A stretch of DNA of 64,000 bases from Eonycteris spelaea (lineage: Eukaryota; Chordata; Mammalia; Chiroptera; Pteropodidae): NCBI GenBank assembly GCA_003508835.1, contig PUFA01000034.1, positions 7,714,501 through 7,778,500 of the forward strand. Direction: 5' to 3'. Both the position numbers and the translations under genes were made by a program. A model generated the notes under the pieces. The model saw only the letters and a list, made by a program, of their open reading frames with translations. It was not told the origin of the DNA and did no database searches. Positions 47,455 through 58,379 of the stretch are shown here, in pieces (the first letter of the stretch is position 1; each line of letters opens with the position of its first letter).

Positions 47455-47640
47455 TGTAATCAAATGCCAGTCACAGTTTGAAGCACTCTATACAAAATAT
47501 TTTGTCTAATTCTCACAAGAACCGCTAGAAGTAGGTACCATTATTATCCTGTTATTAGAGATAAGGAAACTGAGTCGCAGAGAGGTTAAGAAGCTTGTTC
47601 CAATGTCAGAATCCAGATGGGGTGGTCTGACTCTAGACGC
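47455..47640 (-). repeat. MIR SINE
   Basis: 'caaatgccagtcacagtttgaagcac', 'aattctcacaagaaccgctag', 'taccattattatcctgttat', 'gataaggaaactgagtcgcagagagg' and 'tggtctgactctagacgcc' are a clear reversed MIR. Confidence 0.8.
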
Positions 47641-48424
47641 CAAACCTCCAAACTTGCCTTGGCTTCTTACTGCCTCTCACATTAAGTCAGTTCTCACAAC
47701 AACCCTGAGGAGCCATCTTTGTTACTGTCATCCTCACAGAAAGTTAAGGGAGCGTCCAGAAAGTCCGTGTCAAAGCAGTGCAGAGGAGACACTGCTCCAG
47801 TCCACACCTGCTCCCCAGAGTTGCCCCAAGCAGCAGAGCCGGGGGTTCACAGCAGCAGAGCCGGGGGTACCAGACCCACCGTGGCCACAGCGCCTTTCTC
47901 TCAGACTCTAACCGTGGGAGGTGTGAGTCGGGGGATCTGCTCTGCCCTGTTCCAGTCCCCAAGCCCTGTGAGGCGTCAACACAGGCCGCCAGGAGAGCAC
48001 TCCAGGTTCCTAAGCCAGGAGGCCACATCACCTGAAGGACAGGACCCACCTGCCAAGGCTCATGCCAAGCCTGCTGAACTTGCCGTGCCCTGCACAGTGG
48101 TTCCTGCTCTGCCGAGATGCAGAAGAAGTCGGACCCAGGCAGTAGGGGTGGAAACTAGCACAGTTGGAGCATAACTGAAGCAAAGGTTGCGAAGTAATGC
48201 ACCACCAGTACACGGAAGGGACAAAACCTAAAGGATTCCGAAGTGATCGACCTCTCGTCTCTAGTTCTTCCAAACCTATAGCCCAGTCTCAGATCATTGG
48301 TCATAACACATACAGACCTAGATGAGCTCGTCTCATGCAACACAAGAGATCGCTCCTCTTTGAAACATGTAGTGGAGCAGTGGAGGGAGCCGTGGACTTC
48401 CTGGCAAACACACACTCGGCCAAA
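47641..48424. other. GC-richer unique stretch, no confirmed gene
   Basis: 47740-48170 is noticeably richer in G/C and CpG than its surroundings and carries a perfect 17-bp direct repeat, 'gcagcagagccgggggt' at 47830-47846 and 47852-47868. Plus-strand ORFs (47603-47911, 47719-48174) and minus-strand ORFs overlap; none shows a domain or convincing splice sites. It could be a decayed LTR or a small unmethylated island. Confidence 0.4.
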
Positions 48425-49080
48425 AGCCTGGGAGTCATCCTTGATCGCGCCTTTATTTTCACGTCTCGTGTTCTATCTGTGTAGATCCTATCAGCTTTTC
48501 TCCAAAACTTATCCCAGCTCCGTTCTCTTCTATTCATCTCAACTGCCAACTTCCTTGGTCAAGCCACAGTCGCCTCTCACTTCTTGCCATGTCCTAAAAA
48601 AGTCCAGTCTCTCCAACTTCATCTTCACTCTCCATTCGCGACACACTAAGAATCCTGACTTTCTTTGTTCCTCGAATACACCAAGTTCACTTCACTTGCA
48701 AACACTCTGCCCACGATTCTCCTGTCCTACATTTTTCCATTGCTATTTCCTCACTTCCTTCGTTTCTTTTCCTGATGTCACATCATTAGAGATTGCTTCC
48801 TTGACCATCTTTTCCAAGATAACTTTCACTCGTTATTTCTTCTACCCAATCCCTGCTGTCTCTGTCTCCTCATGGAGCCACAATTTTTTAACTCAGCACT
48901 GTCTGAAATTATCTAGTATACGCATTTGCTTACCTGTTTCTTATTAGTCTTCCTCCACTAGACTATCATCTCCATGAGAGCATAGACCTTGTCTGTTTTT
49001 TTCAAAGCTGTATCTTCAGAACCTAAAACTATTTCTGGACCACAGTAGCTGCTCAGTAAATATTCATTAAATGAAAGAGC
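48425..49080 (+). repeat. L2 LINE 3' region, long copy
   Basis: 'agcctgggagtcatccttgat' (48427), 'ttccttggtcaagccacagtcgcc', 'ttgttcctcgaatacaccaagttc', 'acttgcaaacactctgccca', 'actatcatctccatgagagc', 'gaccttgtctgttttttt' and 'ctcagtaaatattcattaaatg' follow L2 to its end over about 650 bp. A 216-codon ORF (48297-48947) that crosses it is the longest in the window, but it spans the L2 boundary and reads pyrimidine-rich repeat, so it is chance. Confidence 0.8.
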
Positions 49081-49268
49081 AAAGTTATAAATTCATTATC
49101 TTGTTTCTAGCTTTGGAGAGATAAGAAAGAGATTAAGAAGACACAGAGAAATTAGAGAAAAGAAAAGAACATAGTCATATTTTTTAAGCACCTACAAGAG
49201 GGTGAGCACAGTGCCTTGAATGTAGCAGGTTCCTCCAAAACAGTGTTTGTTATATATTATATGCCCAC
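49081..49268. other. Unclassified purine-rich stretch
   Basis: A-rich and G-rich sequence between L2 and MIR; nothing else seen. Confidence 0.4.
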
Positions 49269-49269
49269 T

Positions 49270-49430
49270 GATCTACATGCACAATTTGCACTTAATGCTT
49301 TGATGGATCCTATGAAGTAGACACTAGTGCCCCCATTTTTACAGAAAAGGAAGCCAAGGGGAGAAGTGTTTAATAGCATAGGCCAATCAAACAGCTGAGA
49401 AGAGCAGAGCTGACCCTGAAATCAGAGATT
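49270..49430 (-). repeat. MIR SINE
   Basis: 'atttgcacttaatgctttgatgg', 'cctatgaagtagacactagtgcccccattttt', 'acagaaaaggaagccaagggg' and 'agagctgaccctgaaatc' are reversed MIR. Confidence 0.65.
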
Positions 49431-49938
49431 TTTTCCCCTCCATCACTCTGTGACTTTGAGTACTACCTCAGAGATTTACTGCCATGACCTTATATCCTTG
49501 AACTTTCTCCTTGAAAAAATTGGCTGAAAAAGACATGCCTCCTAAATCTTAGGAATGTGGCAGAGCCAACAAGATAACATTTAAAAATTGCATCGGTGTC
49601 TTGGAAGAAGAGTACCTATTCATGGCAGCATCTCTTCCTTATTTGGAATGCCAGAACAGAGCATGCCCATGTTGTAAAGTGGTCAACAATTGAAGGTCTG
49701 ATGTGTCCACTCTTGCTCATAACCTTCAACATAGCTTCTGTATCTGCTGGTCTAGTAAGTCATGTATGAGGACCCTAGGTTTCTCCATCAGTTATGATGT
49801 CTTACCTTGAAAAAGAAATACAACGTGGTCAGACAGAACGATCACAAACCTATGAACAAACGCTTTTCCCATTTCGAGAATCTTTATTAATAATCAGTTT
49901 GCAAAGACCTGACGTACTATTTTTTTTCAAAGAAAAAA
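49431..49938. other. Unclassified non-coding stretch
   Basis: No feature could be supported. Confidence 0.4.
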
Positions 49939-49944
49939 ATAGCA

Positions 49945-50625
49945 TATTGGGAGTGTAAAATGGCGCAGCCAACCTGAAAAGCAGTTGGACAGTTTCTTTA
50001 AAAAATTAAACTTATGCTTACCATATGACCCAGCAATTGCATTTAGACCAAAGAAAAATACATGTGTGTGCACACAAACCTCTACACAGTTGTTCATAGC
50101 AACTTTAATCGAAATAACCAACCAGCTGTGGTACATACATGTCGTGGAATACCACTCAGCAATACAAAGGAGTGAACTATTGAAACGACTTGGATGAACT
50201 TCAAAGGCATTAAGTTGAGCACAAAAAAAAGCCAATTGCAAAGTCGTGTACCATACGATTCCACTTATACAATTATCTAAAAATGATGAAATTATAGAAA
50301 TGGAAAAATGATTAGTGGTTGTCATGGTTTAGTGGTGGTGGGAAGAGGGGTGGGCAGCAAGTGAGAGATCTCTGTAGTGTTGGAATCGCTTTGTATCTGA
50401 TCGCCGTGGTGGTTACACAAGTCTACACATGTAATAAAATGAGATGGAACTGTACATACGCATTGAACAAGTCAGGTTCCTGGTTTCGATGCTGTACTAT
50501 AGTTATATAAGACATAGCCATTGAGGGAAGGAAACTGAGTGACATGTACAAAGGAATTCTCTGTACTGTCTTTGCAACTTCCTGCCAATCTGCAATAATA
50601 TCAAGATAAAAATTTTTTGAAGTGC
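49945..50625 (+). mobile_element. L1 3' end (old, L1ME-like)
   Basis: 'ttaccatatgacccagcaattgc' (50018), 'cacagttgttcatagcaac', 'ggaataccactcagcaataca', 'ggatgaacttcaaaggcat', 'gattccacttatacaattatc', 'agtggttgtcatggtttag' and 'gccgtggtggttacacaag' are the last part of ORF2 and the 3'UTR. It ends 'ctgcaataatatcaagataaaa'. No intact ORF2 remains. Confidence 0.85.
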
Positions 50626-51498
50626 ATATTTAAGTCATTCAGGGTATTTAGAAAATGGCTGGTATAAAACAGATCACTTGTTGTCTAAAATTACTAAGTC
50701 ACATGTGTCATAAGGATTTGTTATATAGCTCTTAAATTTTTCTATCCTCGGAAATGACCTGAACAAAGTTTCCCTTAAACCACTGACCCACAACAATGGT
50801 TCTCATTTTCAGATAATCTCACCCAAAGTTAGCTTCTACCAGTTAGGCAAGGGTTGGTTCGCCCTGGTCCAGTGAGTGCCCAGCACACAATATCTGCCTA
50901 ACAAATACTGGTTGAATAGATGCATAAATATAAAATAGTAAGGATAGGTATATTCAAATAGGAGAAGACAAATCTACATGAGAAATATGGGGAAATGATT
51001 AATGAAGGAAACAACTCGTAATGCTAGAGAATAAAGACTAGAACAAGGGGAAGAGGATATTTCTCAATTAGTGTCATAGTGCTTTGTGCAAATACAAAAA
51101 ATGCTATTCTTTCCAAAATCAGACATTCTAATAGAAACAATTGAGATGAGCCACTTTCTTAGGCTAATTCCAGGAAACTCCTTTGAATTCCAGATCAATC
51201 CAAAATCACAGTTCTATATAGGTAGATGTAAAGATAACCAAGTTTTCAGGTCCTTCTATTGCTTCCCAACCTCAGGACTTCCCCCAGGTGAAATCTGAAA
51301 CTTCTCCCCACACACCAGAAGCAAGAGAAAGCCAAAGAGAGAGGCAGACCCACTCCAGATGGGTAGTGGCAGGTGTAATAACTAGGGAGATACGTACAGC
51401 ATGTTATGGTCACCACAAGACTAGTAGATCTTCATACTCACCTGAAGAATCTTCAAAGTTCATGTTGAGTCCTTAACTGGGTTTGGTCAATTATTCAT
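50626..51498. other. Unclassified, with a short L2/MIR-like piece
   Basis: 'gtgagtgcccagcacacaatatctgcctaac' at 50871 with 'aaatactggttgaatag' looks like an L2 tail. Otherwise nothing is assigned. Confidence 0.4.
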
Positions 51499-51499
51499 T

Positions 51500-51690
51500 C
51501 CAGGTGGTCTCAAGTACATCTTACTGTCTCAGGGCTGTGTCCTTGAAAACAGCTTCTACTCTGGGAATGGTGCATAGAATATACATTCCAAGGACAGGGG
51601 AGGAGGTTAGGAGCCTCCACCGGTCCAGGTCCAGCTCTCAGGTCAGACGGTGGTCACGTCCTCTTGATGACCTCCTCCAACATTCCAATA
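51500..51690 (-). mobile_element. LTR16-like ERVL LTR, copy 2 (partial)
   Basis: 'ctcagggctgtgtccttgaaaacag', 'tacattccaaggacaggggagg', 'aggttaggagcctccaccgg', 'ccaggtccagctctcaggtc' and 'cacgtcctcttgatgacctcctccaaca' align in order with the distal half of the copy at 3640-3812. The proximal half is missing. Confidence 0.6.
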
Positions 51691-52932
51691 CTGGTTTCAA
51701 CACAGTTCTGGAAGCAAAGATTGAAAATGCTAATTATTACATTTATCTTAGAGTGGTGAAAAGCATTTGTTTTCCTCTGTATTTTCCCCACTTAAGCTAA
51801 GCAAACTCAGTCTCAATGTCTATTTCCCCCTTGGGTTTAATCTCGGGTGACAAGGTCAATGCCTCCAAGGGCTAGGCAGGTCATGTAAATGTGTGAGTCA
51901 AATAAGAGGTAGTGAGATGGTGAACAAAAGAGCATGCCTCACCTAAAGTCATTCAAATTCGATTCCTATAATAAGAAAGAAAAACCACACACATCTTGCT
52001 AGCCTGATATATTTGCAAACTCTGGTTAGACTGTCAGGGCCCAGGGCAGCAGAGTCACCACGGGCCCCAGTAAACAGCAACCTCGCAGGTGTACAGTCAC
52101 TGAGCTGGAAGCCAGGCTAGTTTGTTTTCTTTTGAATCAGGGTGAGGAGGCAGCCATAATGAGGAAGTGCTGAATTTGTTGCCATGAAATACTGCAGGTT
52201 CCTCCCAAAGACACCCACCTGTTGAACTGTTTACTTTAAAGGAGGTTCGGCATGAAACTTCAAGGTATCACTGATGCAATGAAATGAGCTACAAACAAAC
52301 ATAAAAAAACAGCAGTAGTAGGTCGGGCATATTAGGGTACCCAGAAGGCTGTTACAAAACATTCGTGTATATTCTGTTTTCTCCCACTCACAGTAATTCA
52401 ATGCTGTAATTTGTAGCATTTATATCATTCTGGGTAAATTATGAGGAAAGTAGAAGAAAATTTGTGTCAACAAAAAGTAGTCCCTAAAAGTCAGTGCCAG
52501 TTGCTCTCCATTGAGTTTCTGTTAAGCACTGTAGTTCTAGGTCCCAATAATCACAAAATCTATTAGAAATAACCTACAAATTGTCGACCCATAATTCCAT
52601 CAGCCCCATCCTCAGCAAAATAGTTCTAAATCTACAAATAGAGCCTGAAAATCTGGAAGCTTTCATTGCGTGAAATTCAGAAGCTCAGTTGATTCAGGGT
52701 CCGAATTGTTCATAAAAAAAAAAAAATGTAGCTCTTATTTCTGTTTACTACTCAATGTTATTCAAATCATGGTCTAGTATAAAATCCTATGTAATTTGAG
52801 TTTTGATTATAGTATTTTATCTTCCTCTGCTCCCTCCAGATAGATGCTTTTACAAATGCCTTCTTTTTTAATTTTTGGACTTCTTTTGTAAGTGTAGGAC
52901 AAATCTAAATCAGATCTGTCACCTTTCAGGAT
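51691..52932. other. Unclassified non-coding stretch
   Basis: No repeat assigned; an A-run lies at 52715-52726. Confidence 0.4.
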
Positions 52933-52934
52933 AT

Positions 52935-53080
52935 CCACTTATTAATTTATTTATTCAATGGCATTTTTGAACAGCAACTATGTCCGAGCCACCATGATAG
53001 GTGCCAAAAATAAATGAACAAAACATGATACTCACCCTTGGCAAAATCCAACAGAAAGAAATAGAGCGAGTAAACATTGG
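52935..53080 (-). repeat. L2 3' fragment, reverse
   Basis: 'tttatttattcaatggcatttttg', 'acagcaactatgtccgagcc', 'gataggtgccaaaaataaatgaac' and 'ctcacccttggcaaaatcc' are the reversed L2 terminal block. Confidence 0.6.
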
Positions 53081-53269
53081 TGATTGTCATTCTAGTTATT
53101 AAGCCCCGCTTAGGCCTTCCAAACAGAACCCTAGCTGAGTGCAAATCCGTTCCTCTTATCAGCGATTGGGCAAGTGAAAATTCTCGCCAATGAGACATGG
53201 AAAGAGAAATGCTGGAGGCTTTCCTTATACTCCTCAGAATGAATTTCCAGAAGCTTGCTTTTGTTTTCC

Positions 53270-53530
53270 TCTGTGGTATTGTTCATGGATTATGTGCCTG
53301 AAACAGCTGCATCTAAGTCACTCCCAGCCTGGGACGAAGCTAATCCATGGGGAGGTGCAGAGCTGAGAGCGGCACAGGGAAATGGGGCAGAGTCAATGGA
53401 TTAAGACAACTGAAAATCTATCTTATGTCTGGGCTTCCAATTATGGAAGTCAATGAATTTCTTTTTTTATTTAAGCCGATTTGAGTTGGGTTTCCTTGTA
53501 CTTGCAAACAAAATCGTTTGATATACTTCC
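53270..53530 (+). mobile_element. MaLR/ERVL-like LTR, 3' part
   Basis: The end 'atttaagccgatttgagttgggtttcc' with 'ttgtacttgcaaacaaaatc' (about 53470-53515) is a typical terminal block of this LTR group. The upstream part is gappy. Confidence 0.5.
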
Positions 53531-55190
53531 AACAACATCTTTTCCATGAGAAGATCTATCGTTTGCACTATTTTTTTAAGTCAATAATAGTGACGTGTAA
53601 TGCCACAAACATTTCATGACATTTGCCTTAAGTGCTTCTGCTTCTTCGTTAAGATACTTGAGGTCATCGGACACTTTCTCCTCTCTCTTTGCCCTTTTAT
53701 TACACTATTTTTTCCCTTATTTACAGCCAATTTAATCTACACTACAACACGAGAAATATAAGGTAGGCATAGGAAAGGTTTTCAAGATATGATTGTTTCT
53801 ATAAGCATATTTTCAGTTACAAAAATTATTTTCAGTAAAAATATATTTAAAAGTAGAGCTTGGTTGCATTCATCTGACATGTCTTAAAGATAATTCGACC
53901 CAACCAAAGCTATAAAGAATGGACACAGGTATAGTAGACAATCTCTCAGGAGTGGTTCCAGCCCTAGGAGCCTATAAATCATGGCTGTTTGTACGGTTGG
54001 CATAGCAGAAATGTTATCTGAACTTAACAGACTACGATCCTCAGTAGAAAAAAGGCTGAAAGTGATAAAGATGGGAATTTAGTGTGGCTCAATTGAGAAA
54101 TGGGGACCCATCACCTAAAAGACTAATTCTGAGTATCTTCTGATCTTGAATTAGCTGTGGCTTTGGTTTTTCCCTCATCAGTATTTATATCTCAGATATA
54201 AAGGATGTTCTGCGTACAAGCTATCATAGATTCAGAAATAAGAGGGAAGGGTAACAGAGAGAATATTCCAGAACTGATTTTAGGAAAACCATGTTTGATT
54301 CCTGGCCCACATAGAGAACAAATGAAGATAATAACATAGGATCCCATCCTGCCCATCATCTCTAACCTCGCTTGTCCTTTGTCCTTCACTGAGCAGTCAA
54401 GTAAGTTCCTATACTAAAAAAAAGGAAAGAATAGAAGGCCTGAAGTTCTCAATGCTACACCGACTATCCATTTGAAACAGGCAATCATTTGTTTAATGAC
54501 CAAAGTCTATCATTTAACATTAGGAGAGTAGAGACACTGCAGAAAATGGAGCAATAAAATGCCAAAATTAAAAAAAAATTAATTTCTGACGTGTTTAATT
54601 AAAATACATTAAGGACAAAATCCTGTAATATTTATGATTTTCCTTTGAAAATGAAATACTTCAATTTCAACTTTTAATGTAGGTAAAAATATTTAAATTT
54701 TACTCATGATAGTTGCTAAGGAAAGCAAGTGATGACAATTCTATTTAGATATTTTTTTCTCATTTGTTGTTATTTTTCTAAATGCAAGAAGAGATTGCTT
54801 TTTTCAAAGTATAACTGCTGGTTCCTCTCGCACTGGTGATGGGGCACAAGATGTGCTGAGTATTTTAAAGGGTGTTTTGAGGCTCTTGTAGTATTCATGA
54901 TTAAATAAACAGAAAAATATTCGACATTTCTGACTATGATAATATTATCTTACAGAGCAGCACAGGGAAACGGGGCCAGAGTCACTAGGATACTTTTTGT
55001 TTGTTTATAACACGTCTTTGAATGCATTATCACATTTTATTTTTTACTTCTCTGTGAGCTAGATCTCATTATACTAATATTAAAAGATATGAAAAGTGAA
55101 TATAAAAAGAATATAAAAACTTAACAATCAGCAAATTAAAACGTGGAACTTGAACTCAAGTTTTCCGAATGCCGGGTGCCTTTAAATATA
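53531..55190. other. Unclassified AT-rich stretch
   Basis: No element assigned. A 33-bp segment at 54955-54989 resembles 53367-53400. Confidence 0.4.
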
Positions 55191-55194
55191 ATGT

Positions 55195-55440
55195 TATAAA
55201 AACACTGATCATCCTGAAGACCATCACTGACCAAGGGCCCTCTCTGAGGAATTCCTCTGAGGAATATCAAAGTGACACAGTAATCCTGCCCCCTCTGCCC
55301 TGCTCTATGCTTCCTCCTAGTTCTCATCCCTTCTAACATCTGTATCATTTTCTTATGTGTCATATTTTTGTCCCCCACCCACCATGAGAATGCAGTGGCA
55401 GGGGCTGGAGTTTTTGTATGTTTTGTTCACTGAGGGGTCA
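55195..55440 (+). repeat. L2 3' fragment
   Basis: 'gaccatcactgaccaagggccc', 'tgccctgctctatgcttcctcc', 'acatctgtatcattttcttatgtg' and 'ggagtttttgtatgttttgttcactg' are in L2 3' order. Confidence 0.6.
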
Positions 55441-55484
55441 CAAGTGCCTGACTAGAGCATAGGCCTGACTTATCTCCCATAAGC

Positions 55485-55655
55485 CCTCTTCACCACAGCT
55501 CCCCCCCCATCTCAGTTGATGGCAATTCTAAGCTTCCAGTGGTGCAGGTCAAAAACAATGGAGGCATCCTTGACTCTTTTATCTGTTACACCCCATGTAA
55601 TCAGTCAGGAAGTCTTCTTGGCTCCACCTTCAAAATAATTGCTCAATAATTTCAT
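55485..55655 (+). repeat. L2 fragment (more 5' part)
   Basis: 'catctcagttgatggcaattc', 'gcaggtcaaaaacaatggaggcatccttgac', 'caccccatgtaatcagtcagg' and 'cttggctccaccttcaaaata' match an upstream L2 region. The order relative to 55195-55440 is reversed, so it is a separate insertion or a rearrangement. Confidence 0.65.
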
Positions 55656-57128
55656 GTTGAAAGAAGGACCGAATGATCTTTGTGAAACTGGATAATAACA
55701 TGACCCAATCTCAATAAACTATCATGACTTAATCCTAATATATCTGATTATTTCATACATCCCACACATTGATATCTCACTAATAACATCCATACATATG
55801 GGTAGTTATTCTAAATATTAATTTTGAATCAACTTTTGTCTAGTTTGAATTCTACTTTGTATGACCATGTAAGATACCTTATAAATCTTACAGGTTCAGT
55901 TCAGTTCTTCTGGCTCTAATGGCTCAGTAAGTTGGTAGTAATATAGATAGTGATTTCACAATTGGCAGTCAAAGTCAGAACTCAGAGCTCTTAAGATCCT
56001 ATTTAAAAATCAATCCGATTTAATAAATCTTCATTGCATGACGGTTCTAGGAATTTGACTGGATATTGAAGAGAACAAAATACATAACTCTCAAGACACA
56101 TATCATCTAATAGAGAACACGGTCATTTAAACAAATAATTCTAATGCAGTCTGTTGTGATACATGGAATAACAGCATTGATATGAGATGAAAGTAATTTG
56201 CCCCTACAAACCAGAGAAAGGCAAAGGCATGTCAGAATTCATCATGAATACAGTGCATGGGAAAGACATCTCAAGCAAGGAAAAATTGACGAGGACTTTT
56301 TGTTTGTTGTTAAGCTTCTGTTCTTTATTAGTGATGCTGCTTCTGTCCATCACATGGCAGGTGGGGAGGGAGGATTCGATTCATGGACCAGAACATATGC
56401 ATTAGGTAAAAAGTTAGATTGAAGTCTTTCCAAAGTCTCTTGCAAAACTTTAATATATGATGACTCAAATGGTCCAAAAAAGGACTTCATTAATTTAGTC
56501 AACTTTTGACTCATAGAATGCTTTTGGCAAGGTTTGCATGAATAATAAATACAATTTTATGTGTCTGGTGCCAAAACTGAAATATTAATAGACTGTGTTA
56601 AGGCTTAAATCTAGTCATAAACATGTCTCCAAGATAAAATGCAGGAGAATTAGGAGAAAAAATAATCAGGAGCTATTTCTTTCTGTGAACCATTAGAACT
56701 GCAGACTGCTACAATCTGTCTTTGCATTTTCCTTGAAAGTAAAATCACGAAATAACAAAGAACAAAATTGTCTGTATCTATATACCTAGATATAATTCTG
56801 TTTTGAGAAATTTTAACTACTTCTCATGTAAACATTTTCTTCTAGAATTTGTAAATTAGTCTAGGCATTGCTTTTCCAACAGTCATGGGTAAATGTATTT
56901 ACATCTTACAAAACTAAAAATTGACAACAAATTACATTTTCTTGCTTCTTTTGACTTTTTTAAAGCTATTCTTGAAAACGGAACTGGATTTGAGTACTGT
57001 CTTTACTACATAGTAGGCAATTATTTCTGAGAGTGTCTGTTTCTCTACTGGAAAAGTGGAAAATAGCAAGCTTTGCCTTATCTCACAAGGTATTTGTAAG
57101 GCCCAATTCAGATCCGAAAGCACATCAT
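55656..57128. other. Unclassified AT-rich stretch
   Basis: 56020-56240 has a weak reversed L2 look ('aaatcttcattgcatgacgg', 'tctaatagagaacacgg'). Nothing else was identified. Confidence 0.4.
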
Positions 57129-57129
57129 A

Positions 57130-57640
57130 AATACTAAAACATTACATACAAACAAAAACTTGTATACGAATGTTTATAGCATCATTATTCATAATAGCTA
57201 AAAAGTGGAAATAACTAACTTAAATGTCCATCAGCTGATGGATGGATAAGCAAAATGTAGCATAGAATGTACATTAGAATGTTATTTCACCATAAAAAAG
57301 AATAAAATGCTGATCCATGTTACCACCTGGATGAACCTTGAAAACTTGGCACTAAGTGATAGAAGCCAGCACCAAAAAAAGCCACATTTTTATGATTCCA
57401 TTTACATGGAATGTCCATAGAGGGTAAATCCACAGACAGAAAGTGGTTTCAGGACTGGGGAAAAGAGGACTGTGGGGACGGGGTGATGAAAACGCTTTGA
57501 AGTTAGATCGTGGTGATGGCTAAACAACTTGAGGAATGTACTAGAATCCCGAAGTGTAAACTTTAAAAGGGTGAATTTATAGTATAGGAATCATATCTCA
57601 ATTTTATAAATTATACAATACAAATACGATATACAAATAT
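57130..57640 (+). mobile_element. L1 3' end
   Basis: 'ttatagcatcattattcataatagc', 'aaatgtccatcagctgatgg', 'gaatgttatttcaccataaaaaagaataaa', 'ggatgaaccttgaaaac', 'atgattccatttacatgga', 'agtggtttcaggactgggg' and 'gtgatggctaaacaac' trace the end of ORF2 and the 3'UTR of an L1. The ending 'catatctcaattttataaa' is its terminal block. Confidence 0.85.
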
Positions 57641-57965
57641 TTAATTATTCTTGTCATTATTTAGGAATCTCTTTATTTCCAGACGTTAATGGTGCTTTTC
57701 TGAGAATATGCTCTAGTATCCTTTTTCTCCTTCAAAATATCTCTAAAGAAAGTAATAAGCTGCCCCACCAGGCTTCTGGACAATAACTGAGGACTTAAGC
57801 AATTAGGATTTAAAATAAAAACAGAATTAGGGGCAGAATTGCAGTTTGTAAACGTGATCACATATAACAAGTGCCCTCAGGGGCTAGATGTGTTGTGACA
57901 TCACTTTTTACTCAAAGTCTCACTTAGTGCTTATTCTGACTCATTTATTTCACCAAGGTAAAAAT
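57641..57965. other. Unclassified non-coding stretch
   Basis: No feature could be supported. Confidence 0.4.
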
Positions 57966-57968
57966 GTG

Positions 57969-57969
57969 T

Positions 57970-57998
<29 letters not shown>
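57969..57998 (+). repeat. (GT)n microsatellite
   Basis: About 14 perfect TG dinucleotides, following the shorter 'aaaatgtgtt'. Likely polymorphic in length. Confidence 0.9.
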
Positions 57999-58003
<5 letters not shown>

Positions 58004-58123
58004 TGTAACGATACAATACAATTTGACCAAAGCTCTTACCTTCCTACCACTACAGTTCACCAAGTTCTTACTATTTCCCATGTGTTCAAAGAATTTTTTA
58101 ACTTCTGAAATTTTAATTTAAAA

Positions 58124-58379
58124 AAAGTCCTTAGCAGATGGGAGGGGAGAGGGGAGGTAGACAGGGTAAAAGGGGTCAAATATGTGGTGACAGAAAGAAA
58201 TCTAACTATGGGAGGTGAACACACAATGTAAATATACATATGCCTTACTCTTAAAATGTACAGCTGATGACGATGAGGCGGCTGAGTGGTTAAGCAATGA
58301 ATTGCTAAAATACACAGCCGAAATTTATCAACTTTAGTTGACCAATGTCACCATAAAAAATAAATATATAAAGTCCATA
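58124..58379 (+). mobile_element. Laurasiatherian-type L1 3' tail
   Basis: The 5'-truncated tail begins in 'agatgggaggggagagggg' and has 'aggggtcaaatatgtggtgac', 'gggaggtgaacacacaatg' and, after an insertion at 58268-58306, 'ttgaccaatgtcaccataaaaaataaa'. Ten-base flanks aaagtcctta (58124-58133) and aaagtccata (58370-58379) match 9/10 and are the probable TSD. Tails of this type are familiar to me from bats and related orders. Confidence 0.75.
58268..58306 (+). pseudogene. Tailless 5'-half tRNA-Ser(GCT) retropseudogene
   Basis: The stretch 'gatgaggcggctgagtggtt' (58272-58291) and 'aagcaatgaattgct' (58292-58306) matches the 5' half of tRNA-Ser(GCT): acceptor strand, D-arm with A-box, anticodon stem, stopping at the anticodon GCT. 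It interrupts the L1 tail and is bracketed by aaaatgtacagctga (58253-58267) and aaaatacacagccga (58307-58321), 12 of 15 identical. The cut TT|AAAA fits the L1 endonuclease. No 3' half or poly-A is present, so it is not a functional tRNA. Confidence 0.75.

Noticed and set aside
47719..48174. 151-codon ORF in the GC-rich stretch
   Set aside because: GC-rich DNA has fewer stop codons by chance; frames on both strands are open and none looks like a conserved domain.
48297..48947. 216-codon plus-strand ORF, the longest in the window
   Set aside because: It runs across the start of an L2 element into its non-coding 3' part and is rich in Ser/Phe/Leu from pyrimidine-rich repeat sequence; no domain or splice context.
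58272..58320. Start of an ERE- or VES-type tRNA-derived SINE
   Set aside because: The sequence stops at the anticodon, with no SINE body or tail, and TSD-like flanks close around the 39-bp insert.
58268..58321. Possible functional tRNA-Ser gene
   Set aside because: The 3' half, T-arm and B-box are absent; only the 5' half is present, with TSD-like flanks.
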